Shown piece after piece: positions 53,700 through 63,038 of a stretch of DNA of 64,000 bases (position 1 is the first letter of the stretch; every line of letters starts with the position of its first letter). The stretch is from JBNRMR01 sp050942895 (GTDB taxonomy: Bacteria > Bacillota > Clostridia > Christensenellales > UBA1750). A program made the translations under genes and the position numbers. The notes below the pieces were generated by a model. The model was not told where the DNA came from. It worked only from the letters and a program-made list of their open reading frames with translations, and searched no databases. The stretch lies in assembly GCA_050942895.1 (NCBI GenBank), contig JBMNOE010000003.1, positions 124,001 to 188,000 on the forward strand, written 5' to 3'.

Positions 53700-54641
53700 T
53701 TATTGTTCAGCTTGCTCAGCTTTCTCAACCGGCACAAGCTCGCGGGTGAAGCCGTATCCCATTATCTCCCTTGAATCGTTCACTATCACGAAGGCGTCCG
53801 AATCCAACTGGTGGACTATTTGCTTCAGCTTTACCACCTCGAACCTTGAAACAACACACATGATAATGTTCTTCTCGGCGCCGGAATAGGCGCCTTTTCC
53901 GTTTAGGAAGGTGGCTCCCCGTTCCATTTCGTGCAATATAACCGAGGCGATTTCCTCCGGGCGCTGGGAGATGATGAAGACCATCTTCGCCGATGTAAGG
54001 CCTTCCTGGAGAGTGTCTATTATCCGCGAGGAAACAAAAATCGCTATGAAGGCGTAGAGGACACGGGAAATGCCGTAGACAAGGCCGGAGAAGCCCACTA
54101 TTATGACATCCAGCGCGAACAGTATAGCGCCTATGCCGATGGCATTTTTTAACAATAACGAAAGAAGCTTTGCGGTCATATCGGTGCCGCCGGTGGTCGC
54201 CTGTCCCCTGATCACAAGGCCCAGACCGAAGCCCATGACAGCGCCGCCCATAACCGCGCCAAGGAATAGATCATCGGTAACATGCACCTCCGGCAGCAGA
54301 TCCAAAAAGACAGAGAGCATCACCATGGCGTAAAGGCTGCGGATGAAGGTATCCCTGCCTTCGTATTTGAAGCTGATCAAAAACAGCGGTATATTAAGGC
54401 AAAGCGAAAGGACGCCTATCGGAAAGCCGGTCAGGTGGTTTATAATGGTGGCCAGGCCCGTGAAGCCCCCCGGAGCGATGCCGCAAGGTATGAAAAACAG
54501 CGTGAACGAAAGCGCTACCGTCACCGAACCGAAGGTGATCTGCGCAAAGTTCAAAAATGTATTTCCCTTGAGCGCCCATCTCAAATTTTTCCTTTTTTTT
54601 CTTCGGTTAATTTGTACTTTCTTTTTTTCTTTTGTTCTCAT
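53700..54641 (-). CDS. YitT-family membrane protein (DUF161/DUF2179)
   Basis: About 313 residues. A very basic N-terminus is followed by five or six membrane segments, with GIAPGGFTGLATIINHLTG and RGQATTGGTDMTAKLL as family signatures, and a cytoplasmic DUF2179 domain (GKGAYSGAEKNIIMCVVSRFE). The function of the family is unknown. The ATG at 54641 with GAGGG close by is preferred over one twelve codons upstream. Confidence 0.88.
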   Translation of the reverse strand: MRTKEKKKVQINRRKKRKNLRWALKGNTFLNFAQITFGSVTVALSFTLFFIPCGIAPGGFTGLATIINHLTGFPIGVLSLCLNIPLFLISFKYEGRDTFIRSLYAMVMLSVFLDLLPEVHVTDDLFLGAVMGGAVMGFGLGLVIRGQATTGGTDMTAKLLSLLLKNAIGIGAILFALDVIIVGFSGLVYGISRVLYAFIAIFVSSRIIDTLQEGLTSAKMVFIISQRPEEIASVILHEMERGATFLNGKGAYSGAEKNIIMCVVSRFEVVKLKQIVHQLDSDAFVIVNDSREIMGYGFTRELVPVEKAEQAEQ

Positions 54642-54853
54642 TTTGCCCTCGCTTTGCCCTCTGCGTTTCACATGCACAAAGTTAATTTCAGGTCAATACT
54701 GCTCGATGTTAATTTTGCTGATATGTAGTTAAAATATCCATAGAGAGCCATATCTCCGCCTGCGGAAACGATGTCCAATATGACATTATCTGCAATTAAA
54801 ACCTTCTTCAAACAAAGCTTTCATCGAAGGGTTAAAGAAAAATCGCTAAAAAA

Positions 54854-55201
54854 TCACCATATATCAAGGCCGAAGCTGATTGCGATTGCCTGATCCACAT
54901 GTTCCATTGCATGGGGAGGCAAAACCCCTAAACGGTCGCGAAGCCGCGACTTGTCAATCGTCCGCACCTGTTCGCACAAAACAACGCTGTCCCTTTCAAG
55001 GCCGAATTCGCCACTGCCGATTTCTATATGAGTAGGCAACTTTGCCTTATTTATTCTTGAAGTTATCGCCATGACGATAACCGTTGGGCTGTAGCGGTTG
55101 CCGACATCATTTTGAACCACCAGCACCGGCCGCATTCCTCCCTGCTCGGAGCCAATGACCGGGTTTAAGTCAGCCCTATATATCTCACCTCTGCGTATCA
55201 T
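54854..55201 (-). CDS. MazF/PemK-type endoribonuclease toxin
   Basis: A 115-residue toxin of the NdoA/MazF family, which cleaves mRNA at short sequences. Typical segments are RRGEIYRADLNPVIGSEQGGMRPVLVVQND (with the catalytic Arg) and ITSRINKAKLPTHIEI, plus the C-terminal RTIDKSRLRDRLG. It overlaps the antitoxin gene by 17 bases, so the two are coupled. Homologues in Firmicutes are often single-copy chromosomal stress modules. Confidence 0.95.
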   Translation of the reverse strand: MIRRGEIYRADLNPVIGSEQGGMRPVLVVQNDVGNRYSPTVIVMAITSRINKAKLPTHIEIGSGEFGLERDSVVLCEQVRTIDKSRLRDRLGVLPPHAMEHVDQAIAISFGLDIW

Positions 55202-55469
55202 CTATCTCATCCTCCGAAAGTGCGGCTTCATAGGCTTTTAGGGCCATTTCGTCCGCCATCAGACCAAGCTGCGCCCACTCCAGGTTAATCTCCGACATTT
55301 CCTGGTAACCCAGCTTCATCTTTTCTTCTACTTCCAGTTTATGCTTGATACGCAAAACCTGCCATAGGCTTTCGCGAATAAAGAAGCTCCGCGAAACACC
55401 TTGCTCCTTCGCCAGCGAATCTATCTCCTCGACAAGGCTCTGTGGCAGATTGATCAATATCTTCGCCAT
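55185..55469 (-). CDS. ribbon-helix-helix antitoxin
   Basis: 94 residues; N-terminal ribbon-helix-helix (MAKILINLPQSLVEEIDSLA then VSRSFFIRESL), long acidic C-terminal helix (LGYQEMSEINLEWAQLGLMADEMALKAYEAALSED in part) as in EndoAI-type antitoxins. The ATG at 55469 is chosen because the ribbon strand starts there; AAGGCGAG is upstream. It precedes the toxin, the standard order. Confidence 0.92.
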   Translation of the reverse strand: MAKILINLPQSLVEEIDSLAKEQGVSRSFFIRESLWQVLRIKHKLEVEEKMKLGYQEMSEINLEWAQLGLMADEMALKAYEAALSEDEIDDTQR

Positions 55470-55506
55470 TTTCTCGCCTTTTTTACTGAAGCCCTTCGTC
55501 ACAAAA

Positions 55507-56604
55507 TCACTGCCCTTTGCTCTTAACGCCCGCTATTTCTTCAATTCTCCTCACAAGCTCGTCTACCGCGTCGCCGCTGTGCTGCAGCTTTATCACCTGA
55601 TCGCCCATGAAGATGGCCCCGCCGCCGTCGGGCGTGCCGGCGATGCCGATGTCCGCCTGCCTTGCCTCCCCCGGCCCGTTGACCACGCAGCCCATCACCG
55701 CCACCTTTACAGACTCGTTTAAATGGCTTGTGCGCTGTTTCACCTGGCTGGCTATTTCCTCTATGTTTATGCAGGTGCGCCCGCAGGTGGGGCATGCTAC
55801 GACCTCCACGCCGCCTTCCCGCAGCCCCGCGGCCTTCAGCATCGAAATTCCGGCAGTTACCTCCGGAAGCGGGCTGCCCGATATCGAGACACGAATGGTA
55901 TCGCCGATGCCCTCCATCAAAAGCGCGCCGATTCCAACTGAGCTTTTAACGATGCTGTCCTCATATGTGCCGGCCTCGGTGATCCCCAGATGCAAGGGAT
56001 ATTCACATGCGGCGGCAAGAAGCCTGTTGGCCTTAACAGTCGCCTGCACGCCGGAGCCTTTCACGGATATAACGATATCAAAAAAGCCCTGCTCCTCCAA
56101 AAGGCGCGCGTGGCTCAAGGCGCTTTCCACCATGGCGCTGGGGGTCACGCCGTATTTTTTAACCAAATGCCTTTCCACAGAGCCTGAATTGACGCCTATG
56201 CGTATGGGTATTCCGTGGGCCTTTGCGCAGTCCGCCAGCTTTTTCACGTTTTTCTCTCCGCCTATATTCCCCGGATTAATCCGCAGCTTATGCACGCCGG
56301 ACTCAGCGCTCTTTATGGCAAGATTATGGTCAAAATGGATGTCCGCCACCAAGGGAACGGGGCTTTTTTCCACCAGCATTTTAAGGGACGGGATGCAATC
56401 ATCGTCATACACTGAAACGCGGACGATATCGCAGCCCAGCTTTGCAAGCTCCGTTATTTGCTCCAGGGTTTTTTCAAAGTTCTCCGTCCTTGTGTTGGTC
56501 ATTGACTGAACCGAAACACGGCTTCCTCCGCCGATAAAAACCCCGCCCGCATTCACTTTTCTGCTCTGACGCCTTTGCGCCATTCCTTCGTTGAATATCA
56601 GCAT
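55507..56604 (-). CDS. ispG: 4-hydroxy-3-methylbut-2-enyl diphosphate synthase
   Basis: A 365-residue [4Fe-4S] enzyme of the MEP isoprenoid pathway. Cluster ligands C271, C274 (CPTCGRTC), C306 (VMGCVVNGPGEA) and E313 are all present, as are the TIM-barrel segments (VADIHFDH, RINPGNIG). GGGAGG is five bases before the ATG. It lies in a run with dxr two genes upstream. Confidence 0.98.
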   Translation of the reverse strand: MLIFNEGMAQRRQSRKVNAGGVFIGGGSRVSVQSMTNTRTENFEKTLEQITELAKLGCDIVRVSVYDDDCIPSLKMLVEKSPVPLVADIHFDHNLAIKSAESGVHKLRINPGNIGGEKNVKKLADCAKAHGIPIRIGVNSGSVERHLVKKYGVTPSAMVESALSHARLLEEQGFFDIVISVKGSGVQATVKANRLLAAACEYPLHLGITEAGTYEDSIVKSSVGIGALLMEGIGDTIRVSISGSPLPEVTAGISMLKAAGLREGGVEVVACPTCGRTCINIEEIASQVKQRTSHLNESVKVAVMGCVVNGPGEARQADIGIAGTPDGGGAIFMGDQVIKLQHSGDAVDELVRRIEEIAGVKSKGQ

Positions 56605-56605
56605 T

Positions 56606-57646
56606 TCAGCCTCCCGTTATCAGGCGCATGATGTCCTTGTATGTTAAAAGCACTGCCAGGCCAAAGAACAGCACTATGCCGGCAAAATGCACCATGCCTT
56701 CCTTGTTGGGGTCTATCGGCCGCCCCCTTATGGCTTCCAATGCCAAAAATATCAGCTTGCCGCCGTCCACCGCCGGAAGGGGCAGAATGTTGATGAGGGC
56801 CACATTAACGCTTATTATCACCGCAAAGAGCAGCAGCATTTCAAAGCCCTGGCGTATGCCCTCGCTGACGACTGTGACCGTGCCGACGATGCCCATCAGC
56901 TCTCCTTGAGCCGCTCCCCCGAATATCATGTCCTTGATGGCGAAAAGCGTCTGCGACACCAGCTCATAGACATAGCCCACCGAAACAGGCACCGCCTGAA
57001 GGAAGGGCAGAGGCGATCTTATATAGTTGGTGGATATCTGTATGCCGACCATGCTTCTTTGCTCCGCCTCGTCAAATATGGGCGTCAGTGTGAATTCGCG
57101 GGACTCGCCATCCCTTTCCATCACCACCTGCACGCTCTGGTTTCTCGCCGGGCTGATCAGGTCGATCACGTCCTGGCCGGTTTGCACAGGCCTGCTGTCC
57201 ACGGTCACAAACCTATCCCCGGCCATAAGGCCCGCCAAGTCCGCCGGACTGCCCTCCTCCACCGCCGCGATGCTGGAATAGGCCCCTGAAACAGCGCCGT
57301 ATGTCATCAGCACCACGATGGATATAATGGCCGCAGATATCAGGTTGGCCAAAACACCTGCCACCGTCACAAAGATGCGTTTATACACATTATAGTTCGC
57401 ATAGGCGAATTCATCGTCGTCGTTTTCCTCACCGTAAAAGCGTACATATCCCCCCAGGGGAATCCACCGAAGGCTGTATATCACGCTATTTCTTTCCCAG
57501 GAAAGAAGCTTCGGGCCAAAGCCTATGGCGAACTCCTTCACGGGAATTTTCATCCACCTGGCGACGGCAAAATGCCCCGCTTCGTGTATCAGTATTATTA
57601 TGGCGATCACCAATATTGCCGCCAGCACGGACAAAAAGTTTATCAT
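56606..57646 (-). CDS. rseP: RseP/site-2-type zinc metalloprotease
   Basis: 346 residues with a membrane-embedded HEAGH site (H21, E22, H25), a PDZ domain (about 120-200, GSPADLAGLMAGDRFVTVD) and the second metal motif NILPLPAVDGGKL near residue 290. It cleaves membrane-bound anti-sigma factors or signal peptides. It is typically found between dxr and ispG, as here. Confidence 0.96.
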   Translation of the reverse strand: MINFLSVLAAILVIAIIILIHEAGHFAVARWMKIPVKEFAIGFGPKLLSWERNSVIYSLRWIPLGGYVRFYGEENDDDEFAYANYNVYKRIFVTVAGVLANLISAAIISIVVLMTYGAVSGAYSSIAAVEEGSPADLAGLMAGDRFVTVDSRPVQTGQDVIDLISPARNQSVQVVMERDGESREFTLTPIFDEAEQRSMVGIQISTNYIRSPLPFLQAVPVSVGYVYELVSQTLFAIKDMIFGGAAQGELMGIVGTVTVVSEGIRQGFEMLLLFAVIISVNVALINILPLPAVDGGKLIFLALEAIRGRPIDPNKEGMVHFAGIVLFFGLAVLLTYKDIMRLITGG

Positions 57647-57696
57647 TCATCCTCCTGCCAATTTTATAAAAAGCTTCAGATCATAAAAGTGATAGT

Positions 57697-58866
57697 CTAT
57701 TTAATAGAGTTTATATAATCCCGGGCGCAGGCTCTGGCATCTGCGTCCTGCTGAAATATCTCATCGTAGTTAAGTTTTGCAGGGCTAAAGAGCCTGTCTA
57801 CGCAGCTAAAAATGCAGTCGATAATCCCTCCAATGCGGATTTCCCCCTTTAGGAAGGCGTCCACAGCCACCTCGTTTGCAGCGTTTGAGACAACGCAGGC
57901 ATTTCCGCCGGCAGCGATGGAATCATATGCCATCTGAATCAGCGGAAATTTTTTTGCGTCGCAGCGCTCAAAGCTCAAAGAGGGCATATCAAAGAGGGAA
58001 AACTCCCTTGCGCCTGAGTTTAGCGCGCCGCTTTCACCCAAAGCGTACAAAATGGGAATGCGCATGTCCGGAAAGCTCAGGTTGGCGGTCATGCTCCTGT
58101 CCTTAAAAAGAACCGCCGAATGGATGATGCTCTGGGGATGCACCGCCACCTGAATTTTCTCACCCGGCATATCGAAAAGATGATGCGCCTCCACTATTTC
58201 TATGCTCTTATTCATCATGGTGGCGCTGTCCACGGTAATCTTTTTCCCCATTGACCAGTTTGGGTGAGCAAGCGCATCCTTCGCCGTGGCCAGAAGCATC
58301 GCCTCTTTTTCCCATGTCCTAAATGGCCCGCCGGAGGCCGTAAGCACCAGTTTATCTATCTCCTCAGGCTTTCTTCCCAGAAGGCATTGATGTATGGCGG
58401 TATGTTCGCTGTCCACGGGCATTATCTCCACGCACTTTTCCTTTGCCGCCGCCATGACGAAATCTCCCCCGGCCATCAGCGTTTCCTTGTTGGCCAAAAG
58501 CACCCGCTTGCCGTTTTTTATGCATTCCATCACAGCGGTCAGGCCCGCCATGCCCACCACGCTCACCAGAACATCGTCGATTTGGCCCATGCAGCAGATT
58601 TCATCCCTGGCTTTTTCGCCGAAATACCAGCGGGTTTTTCCTTTTGGTGGAACAAAGCCTTCAGGAGGCTTCACCAGCACGGCCACGCTGGGGGAAAAGG
58701 TTTCCACCTGCCGGCAGAGCAGCTCCGCGCTGGAATACGCAGCCAGGGCTGTCACCTCAAACCTGCCCGGATTGCGTGATATCACGTCCAAAGCCTGGGA
58801 TCCGACGGAGCCTGTGGAGCCGATAATGGCGATTTTTTTCAGCTTCGCTTCAGCCGCCCCCATCAT
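57697..58866 (-). CDS. dxr: 1-deoxy-D-xylulose-5-phosphate reductoisomerase
   Basis: A 389-residue NADPH enzyme, committing step of the MEP pathway. NADPH loop GSTGSVGSQALDVI, NKETLMAGG, metal site PVDSEHTAIHQCL and flexible loop NWSMGKKITVDSATMMNK are present. The ATG overlaps the plsC stop (ATGA). Confidence 0.98.
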   Translation of the reverse strand: MMGAAEAKLKKIAIIGSTGSVGSQALDVISRNPGRFEVTALAAYSSAELLCRQVETFSPSVAVLVKPPEGFVPPKGKTRWYFGEKARDEICCMGQIDDVLVSVVGMAGLTAVMECIKNGKRVLLANKETLMAGGDFVMAAAKEKCVEIMPVDSEHTAIHQCLLGRKPEEIDKLVLTASGGPFRTWEKEAMLLATAKDALAHPNWSMGKKITVDSATMMNKSIEIVEAHHLFDMPGEKIQVAVHPQSIIHSAVLFKDRSMTANLSFPDMRIPILYALGESGALNSGAREFSLFDMPSLSFERCDAKKFPLIQMAYDSIAAGGNACVVSNAANEVAVDAFLKGEIRIGGIIDCIFSCVDRLFSPAKLNYDEIFQQDADARACARDYINSIK

Positions 58867-59477
58867 TTGGTAAGCCCTTTTGCGCCCGGCACATAATCAT
58901 ATATGCGCAGCGCAAGCACCTTATCCCTCATCAGCTTGTTGTTTTTGCTCAGATACTGTGAGTCCAGCTTCCCCGCCGGCAGCTTAAACGCCTCGCCTAT
59001 GTTCACATAAATGCGAGTGAAAAATCTTCCCTTGGCGTTTATGTACATGGGCAGAATGTGCGCGCCGGTCTTTGCCGCAAGCAAAGCAGCGCCCTCTTTG
59101 AATTCGCCCATTTCATCGCCCTTGCTGCGCGTGCCCTCTGGGAAAACCACCAGCACCTCGCCATTTTTCAACCGATGCATGGCCTCCCTCATGGCCGACA
59201 TGCTGGAGCCCTCCCTGTCCACCGGGAATGAGCCGTATTTCTTGAACAGATAGCCCCAGAACTTGTTTTCATAGAGCTCCTTTTTCGCCATGAAGGTCAC
59301 CCTGCGCCTGAAGCATGAGGCGACGTTGAAGACATCATGGAAATGCAGATGGTTGCACACTATCAAAACGCCGCCGCTTTCCGGCATGTTCCCGCTGCCG
59401 GACACAATCCTTGGGTTCAGGGCAAAGAATATTCCCCTGGCTATAAAATTAATGAGCCTGTAAAGCCAAAGTTTCAC
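58863..59477 (-). CDS. plsC: 1-acyl-sn-glycerol-3-phosphate acyltransferase
   Basis: A 204-residue membrane-associated acyltransferase. The HxxxxD motif reads HLHFHDVF, followed by KKYGSFPVDR and the FPEGTRSKG loop. It makes phosphatidic acid. Its ATG overlaps the cmk stop and its stop overlaps the dxr start, so the three are translationally coupled. Confidence 0.95.
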   Translation of the reverse strand: MKLWLYRLINFIARGIFFALNPRIVSGSGNMPESGGVLIVCNHLHFHDVFNVASCFRRRVTFMAKKELYENKFWGYLFKKYGSFPVDREGSSMSAMREAMHRLKNGEVLVVFPEGTRSKGDEMGEFKEGAALLAAKTGAHILPMYINAKGRFFTRIYVNIGEAFKLPAGKLDSQYLSKNNKLMRDKVLALRIYDYVPGAKGLTK

Positions 59478-60148
59478 TTTTCAAATGCACTCCCCATCAA
59501 TTCAAGCACATGGTCCACCGTCTCCTCAGGGGTCATGCCGCCTGTATCTATTATGATTGCGTCATCTGCCGGCCGCAGGGGGTTTAGCGCCCGCTCCGTG
59601 TCCTGCTTGTCGCGCTTTATCACGTCTGCAAAAACGTCGTCAAAGTCCACGTCCATCCCTTTTTCTTTTAGCTCATTATATCTGCGCCTTGCACGAATTT
59701 CATTGGAGGCGGTGGTAAAGAACTTGTAATTTGCATTCGGCAGCACATTTGTGCCGATATCCCTGCCGTCAAGGACTATGTCACGCCCCGCGGCGATCTC
59801 CCTTTGCATTGAAACCAGCTTTTCCCGAACACAGGGCAAAGATGAAACATCCGACGCCGCCATGGAAACCTCAGGCGTTCTGATCAGGTCGGTCACTTCC
59901 CTGCCTGAAAGGAAAACCGTCTGAATGCCGCCTTCGTGCTCCATCGTAAGCTCGATTTCGGGCAGCCTTCTGCGTATTTCCTCCTCGTCGCGGGTGTCGA
60001 TTCCGCTTTCAAGCGCCCAAAGGCCTATCGCGCGGTACATCGCACCCGTGTCAAGGTACATTATGCCCAGCGCCTTTGAAAGATCCTTCGCCAGAGTGGA
60101 TTTTCCCGATCCGGAGGGCCCGTCGATGGCTATGTTTAACTTTTTCAT
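59474..60148 (-). CDS. cmk: cytidylate kinase
   Basis: About 224 residues; P-loop DGPSGSGKSTLAKDL, then LDTGAMYRAIGL, DGRDIGTNVLPNA and a long NMPbind insert, all standard for bacterial CMP kinase. The ATG at 60148 has GAGG eight bases upstream; a GTG nine bases earlier is less likely. Confidence 0.97.
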   Translation of the reverse strand: MKKLNIAIDGPSGSGKSTLAKDLSKALGIMYLDTGAMYRAIGLWALESGIDTRDEEEIRRRLPEIELTMEHEGGIQTVFLSGREVTDLIRTPEVSMAASDVSSLPCVREKLVSMQREIAAGRDIVLDGRDIGTNVLPNANYKFFTTASNEIRARRRYNELKEKGMDVDFDDVFADVIKRDKQDTERALNPLRPADDAIIIDTGGMTPEETVDHVLELMGSAFEK

Positions 60149-60203
60149 ATTATTCACCTCAGTGTTAATATCTTATTTCTTTCTTTTTCTTCTTTATATA
60201 AAT

Positions 60204-60629
60204 CTATACAGCCCTATGGCCCAGGCCTATCGCCACCTCGTTTAAGTGCAAAAGGCCGATGCCAAAGAACACCGCCACCGAAATATGCCCGCCGGATCTG
60301 GCAACGCCGATCTTGCCGCCCACATTCAGCCCCACAGCCTTGTTCATTATCTGGGAAACGGCCTCTCTTGTCGCCCCGGCGACAGTCCCCTCCTCCAGAT
60401 GTGTGTCCTGTATGACGCCCTCACGCTTGGCGGCCACAACCGCTCGCTCCACAATCTTCGTCATCGACGTTAAAAACTCGCCGCCAAAATCCACCGCCGC
60501 CACCAGAATCTCTTTCTTCAAAAAGTCTTCCTTCAGCGCCCGCTCCTCGGCTCTGTCCTCCGTTAAAGCAATTTTAACCGCCGCCCTTGCCACATCCTTC
60601 GAGCCGTAGCCATACCCGCCGTCATCCAT
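60204..60629 (-). CDS. HutP-family RNA-binding antiterminator-like protein
   Basis: About 141 residues resembling HutP, the histidine- and Mg-dependent RNA-binding antiterminator of Bacillus. The metal/ligand region AVGLNVGGKIGVARSGGHIS and FGIGLLHLNEVAIGLGHRAV matches in order and spacing, including the His and Glu positions, and SKDVARAAVKIAL matches the N-terminal helix. No hut genes are here; in Clostridia such a protein often sits next to cmk. The ATG at 60629 has AGGAG seven bases away. RNA target unknown. Confidence 0.85.
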   Translation of the reverse strand: MDDGGYGYGSKDVARAAVKIALTEDRAEERALKEDFLKKEILVAAVDFGGEFLTSMTKIVERAVVAAKREGVIQDTHLEEGTVAGATREAVSQIMNKAVGLNVGGKIGVARSGGHISVAVFFGIGLLHLNEVAIGLGHRAV

Positions 60630-60657
60630 TCCCATGCTCCTTTTATATGAGTTTATC

Positions 60658-61905
60658 TTAATTATCAGCCGCCGAAACGCCTGCGCAATAGCCCGTCGTG
60701 AAGGCTATCTGCAGGTTAAATCCGCCTGTGAAGCCGTCCACATCCAGCAACTCGCCGGCAAAAAACAATCCCTTAACTTTCTTTGACTGCATCGTTTTGG
60801 GGTCGATATCGCCCACATGCACGCCGCCTCTGGTTATTACAGCCTCGTTAAGGGGCCGAAGGGACTTTACAGTAAGCGGAATCCCTTTCATTATGCCCAA
60901 AATTGCCAGCCTATCCTGCTTGCTGACCTGGTTCACAGGCTTATCCTGCGGGACATTGGCGATATCAAGCAGCGGGGCTATCATGTTCTTCGGCAAAAGC
61001 CCTTCCATAGCGTTTGATATCCATCGGTTTTTATTGCTTTCCATGTCCCTCAGGAAGCGGTCCTCCAGGGTTTTCATGTCCAGAGCCGGCTTCATGTCTA
61101 TAAAAAGGGACAGCGCCTGAAAATCCATGCCGGTTATAACCGACGACAATGTGAGAACAAGAGGCCCGCCGATGCCGAAGTGGGTGAACAGCATCTCGCC
61201 CTGCTGATCGAAGAACGTTTTTTTGCCGCTTACCGCCTTTAGGGAAACGTTCTTCAGCGTCAAGCCCTGAAGCGCCCTCACCCAGCTTTCGTTTGTCTCC
61301 ACGGGCAGCAGCGAAGGCAGCGGGGGAAGCGTTCTGTGGCCCGTTTGCTCAGCAAAGAGCCAGCCGTCGCCGGTGGAACCGGTCGTGGGGTACGAGCAGC
61401 CCCCGGTGCAGACGATAACACTGTCGCAGAGCATTTCTCCCCTGTTCGTCGTGACCGAACTGACCCTTCCGTCAATCACGTTTATTTTTTCAACATTAGT
61501 GTTCAGCAAAAGCTCCACTGAAAGCTCTTCCAGCCGCTTTTGCAATGCCTTGGTCACATCGCTGGCCTTTTCGCTCACGGGGAAAACACGGCCTCCCCTT
61601 TCCACCTTCAGCTTTAAGCCGGCGCTCTCCAGGAAATCCATAGCGGCGGCGCTGTCAAAGCGTGAAAGGGCGGACATCAAAAATCGCGGGTTTCTGGGTA
61701 TGTTCTTCAAAAACTCGTCACCTGCAGCCACATTCGTCACATTGCAGCGGCCTTTGCCGGTTATGTATATCTTCTTGCCGCATTTCTCGTTCTTTTCTAT
61801 CAGCGTCACATCCGCGCCGTTTTCAGCGGCTGCCGCGGCGGCCATCATCCCGGCAGCCCCCGCGCCTATCACCAGCACGCGCACATTTTTGCTTCCATCC
61901 TTCAT
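60658..61905 (-). CDS. BaiN/HI0933-family FAD-dependent oxidoreductase
   Basis: 415 residues; dinucleotide motif VIGAGAAGMMAAAAAAENGADVTLIEK, the family-specific KCGKKIYITGKGRCNVTN and the C-terminal GLFFAGELLDVDGFTGGFNLQ. Members bind FAD and are annotated as aminoacetone oxidase or bile-acid reductase; the actual substrate here is unknown. The start overlaps the stop of the RpiR gene. Confidence 0.94.
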   Translation of the reverse strand: MKDGSKNVRVLVIGAGAAGMMAAAAAAENGADVTLIEKNEKCGKKIYITGKGRCNVTNVAAGDEFLKNIPRNPRFLMSALSRFDSAAAMDFLESAGLKLKVERGGRVFPVSEKASDVTKALQKRLEELSVELLLNTNVEKINVIDGRVSSVTTNRGEMLCDSVIVCTGGCSYPTTGSTGDGWLFAEQTGHRTLPPLPSLLPVETNESWVRALQGLTLKNVSLKAVSGKKTFFDQQGEMLFTHFGIGGPLVLTLSSVITGMDFQALSLFIDMKPALDMKTLEDRFLRDMESNKNRWISNAMEGLLPKNMIAPLLDIANVPQDKPVNQVSKQDRLAILGIMKGIPLTVKSLRPLNEAVITRGGVHVGDIDPKTMQSKKVKGLFFAGELLDVDGFTGGFNLQIAFTTGYCAGVSAADN

Positions 61906-62774
61906 TTTATGCTGTCTCCGCTGGAATATATTGCGGTATCATCCCAGATTATCTCCAGCTTTTCAAAATAGGCGGAAAGCTCCTCCTTTTTTTCCATGCC
62001 AAGGGAGACTATCAGTGCGTTGATAAGGCTCAGCGGCGCCACCAGCGAGTCCACAAAGGAAGCCATGGTGCTGCGTGCCGTCAGGCAGTGATCCGCCGCC
62101 AGACCCATGGGAGAATTGATCGAGTCTGTGATGGCGATGGTGGTCGCCCCCAAAGACCTTGCAAACTTCATCGATTCGATTGTCCTGTTTGAATACCTGG
62201 GAAATGATATGCCCAAAAGCACATCGCCCGGGCCCATTCTTGCAAGCTGTTCGCGCACTTCGCTGCCACCCTGGGTGATCAGCAGAAGGTTGTCGAATAT
62301 ATAGTTGAGATAGTATCCTAAAAACGCCGCCAAAGGCGACGATGCCCGAAGGCCGATTATGTATATCTTCTTTGCCGAAAGCATTATCTGCTTCACCCGG
62401 TGGAATTCTTCAACATTGATCTCGTCCAGCAAGGCGCGCAGGTTTTGCATGTCCTGGCGCAGTATCGTCAAAAGCACATCCGAGTTTTCCGCCCCGCTGG
62501 AAATCTTCATGCGCTGCGAAGCCGTCAGCCTGTTTCTGACCATCTCCTGTATTGCTTTTTGAAGCTGAGGATAGCCGGAGTAGCCCAGGGCCGTGGCATA
62601 GCGCACTATTGTGGACTCGCTCACCCCCGAAACCTCTCCCAGCTTTGCGGCAGTCATTTGCGCCGCCTTTTCATAATGCTCAAGGATATAGGCGCTTATC
62701 CGTTTTTGGCCCTTTGAAAAGCGTTGGTTGGTGTTCTTTATTCTGCTTATCAAATCTCGCGTGTTGTCCGACAT
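61902..62774 (-). CDS. MurR/RpiR-family transcriptional regulator
   Basis: 290 residues: N-terminal RpiR helix-turn-helix (about 1-80, KLGEVSGVSESTIVRYATALGYSGYPQLQ) and C-terminal SIS sugar-phosphate-binding domain (about 125-260, KIYIIGLRASSPLA and TIAITDS). It usually controls sugar or amino-sugar genes. Its stop overlaps the flavoprotein start. Confidence 0.95.
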   Translation of the reverse strand: MSDNTRDLISRIKNTNQRFSKGQKRISAYILEHYEKAAQMTAAKLGEVSGVSESTIVRYATALGYSGYPQLQKAIQEMVRNRLTASQRMKISSGAENSDVLLTILRQDMQNLRALLDEINVEEFHRVKQIMLSAKKIYIIGLRASSPLAAFLGYYLNYIFDNLLLITQGGSEVREQLARMGPGDVLLGISFPRYSNRTIESMKFARSLGATTIAITDSINSPMGLAADHCLTARSTMASFVDSLVAPLSLINALIVSLGMEKKEELSAYFEKLEIIWDDTAIYSSGDSIK

Positions 62775-62838
62775 ATGCCTTGTTTACCTTCCGAAATTAT
62801 TAACTGCCCCAAGGCAGAAGTCTGCGCTTATCCCTTGA

Positions 62839-62958
62839 CCCGCTAACCCGCAATTTTCTGCGCAAATTGCTAAACCAATCATACCCTGTTTGTTAGCGGC
62901 CTGCCTTCGGGCCCGCTAACCCGCAATTTTCTGCACAAATTGCTAAACCAATTATACC
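62839..62958. repeat. two 47-bp direct repeats around a hairpin
   Basis: A 47-base segment starting CCCGCTAACCCGCAATTTTC occurs at 62839-62885 and 62912-62958 with only two differences. Between them GTTAGCGG and CCGCTAAC form an inverted repeat that overlaps the second copy. It lies upstream of the rpiR gene and downstream of the DHHW-type gene. Confidence 0.85.
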
Positions 62959-63038
62959 ATATCTTTCATTGCTTGCAACCGATTATGTGGTTTTTGCAGG
63001 ATTTAATGAGCGGTATTGCAATAATGCTGCAAGAAGGA

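Noticed and set aside
55607..56509. 300-codon frame opposite ispG
   Set aside because: ispG on the minus strand is complete with all catalytic residues; the plus frame is a by-product of its codon use.
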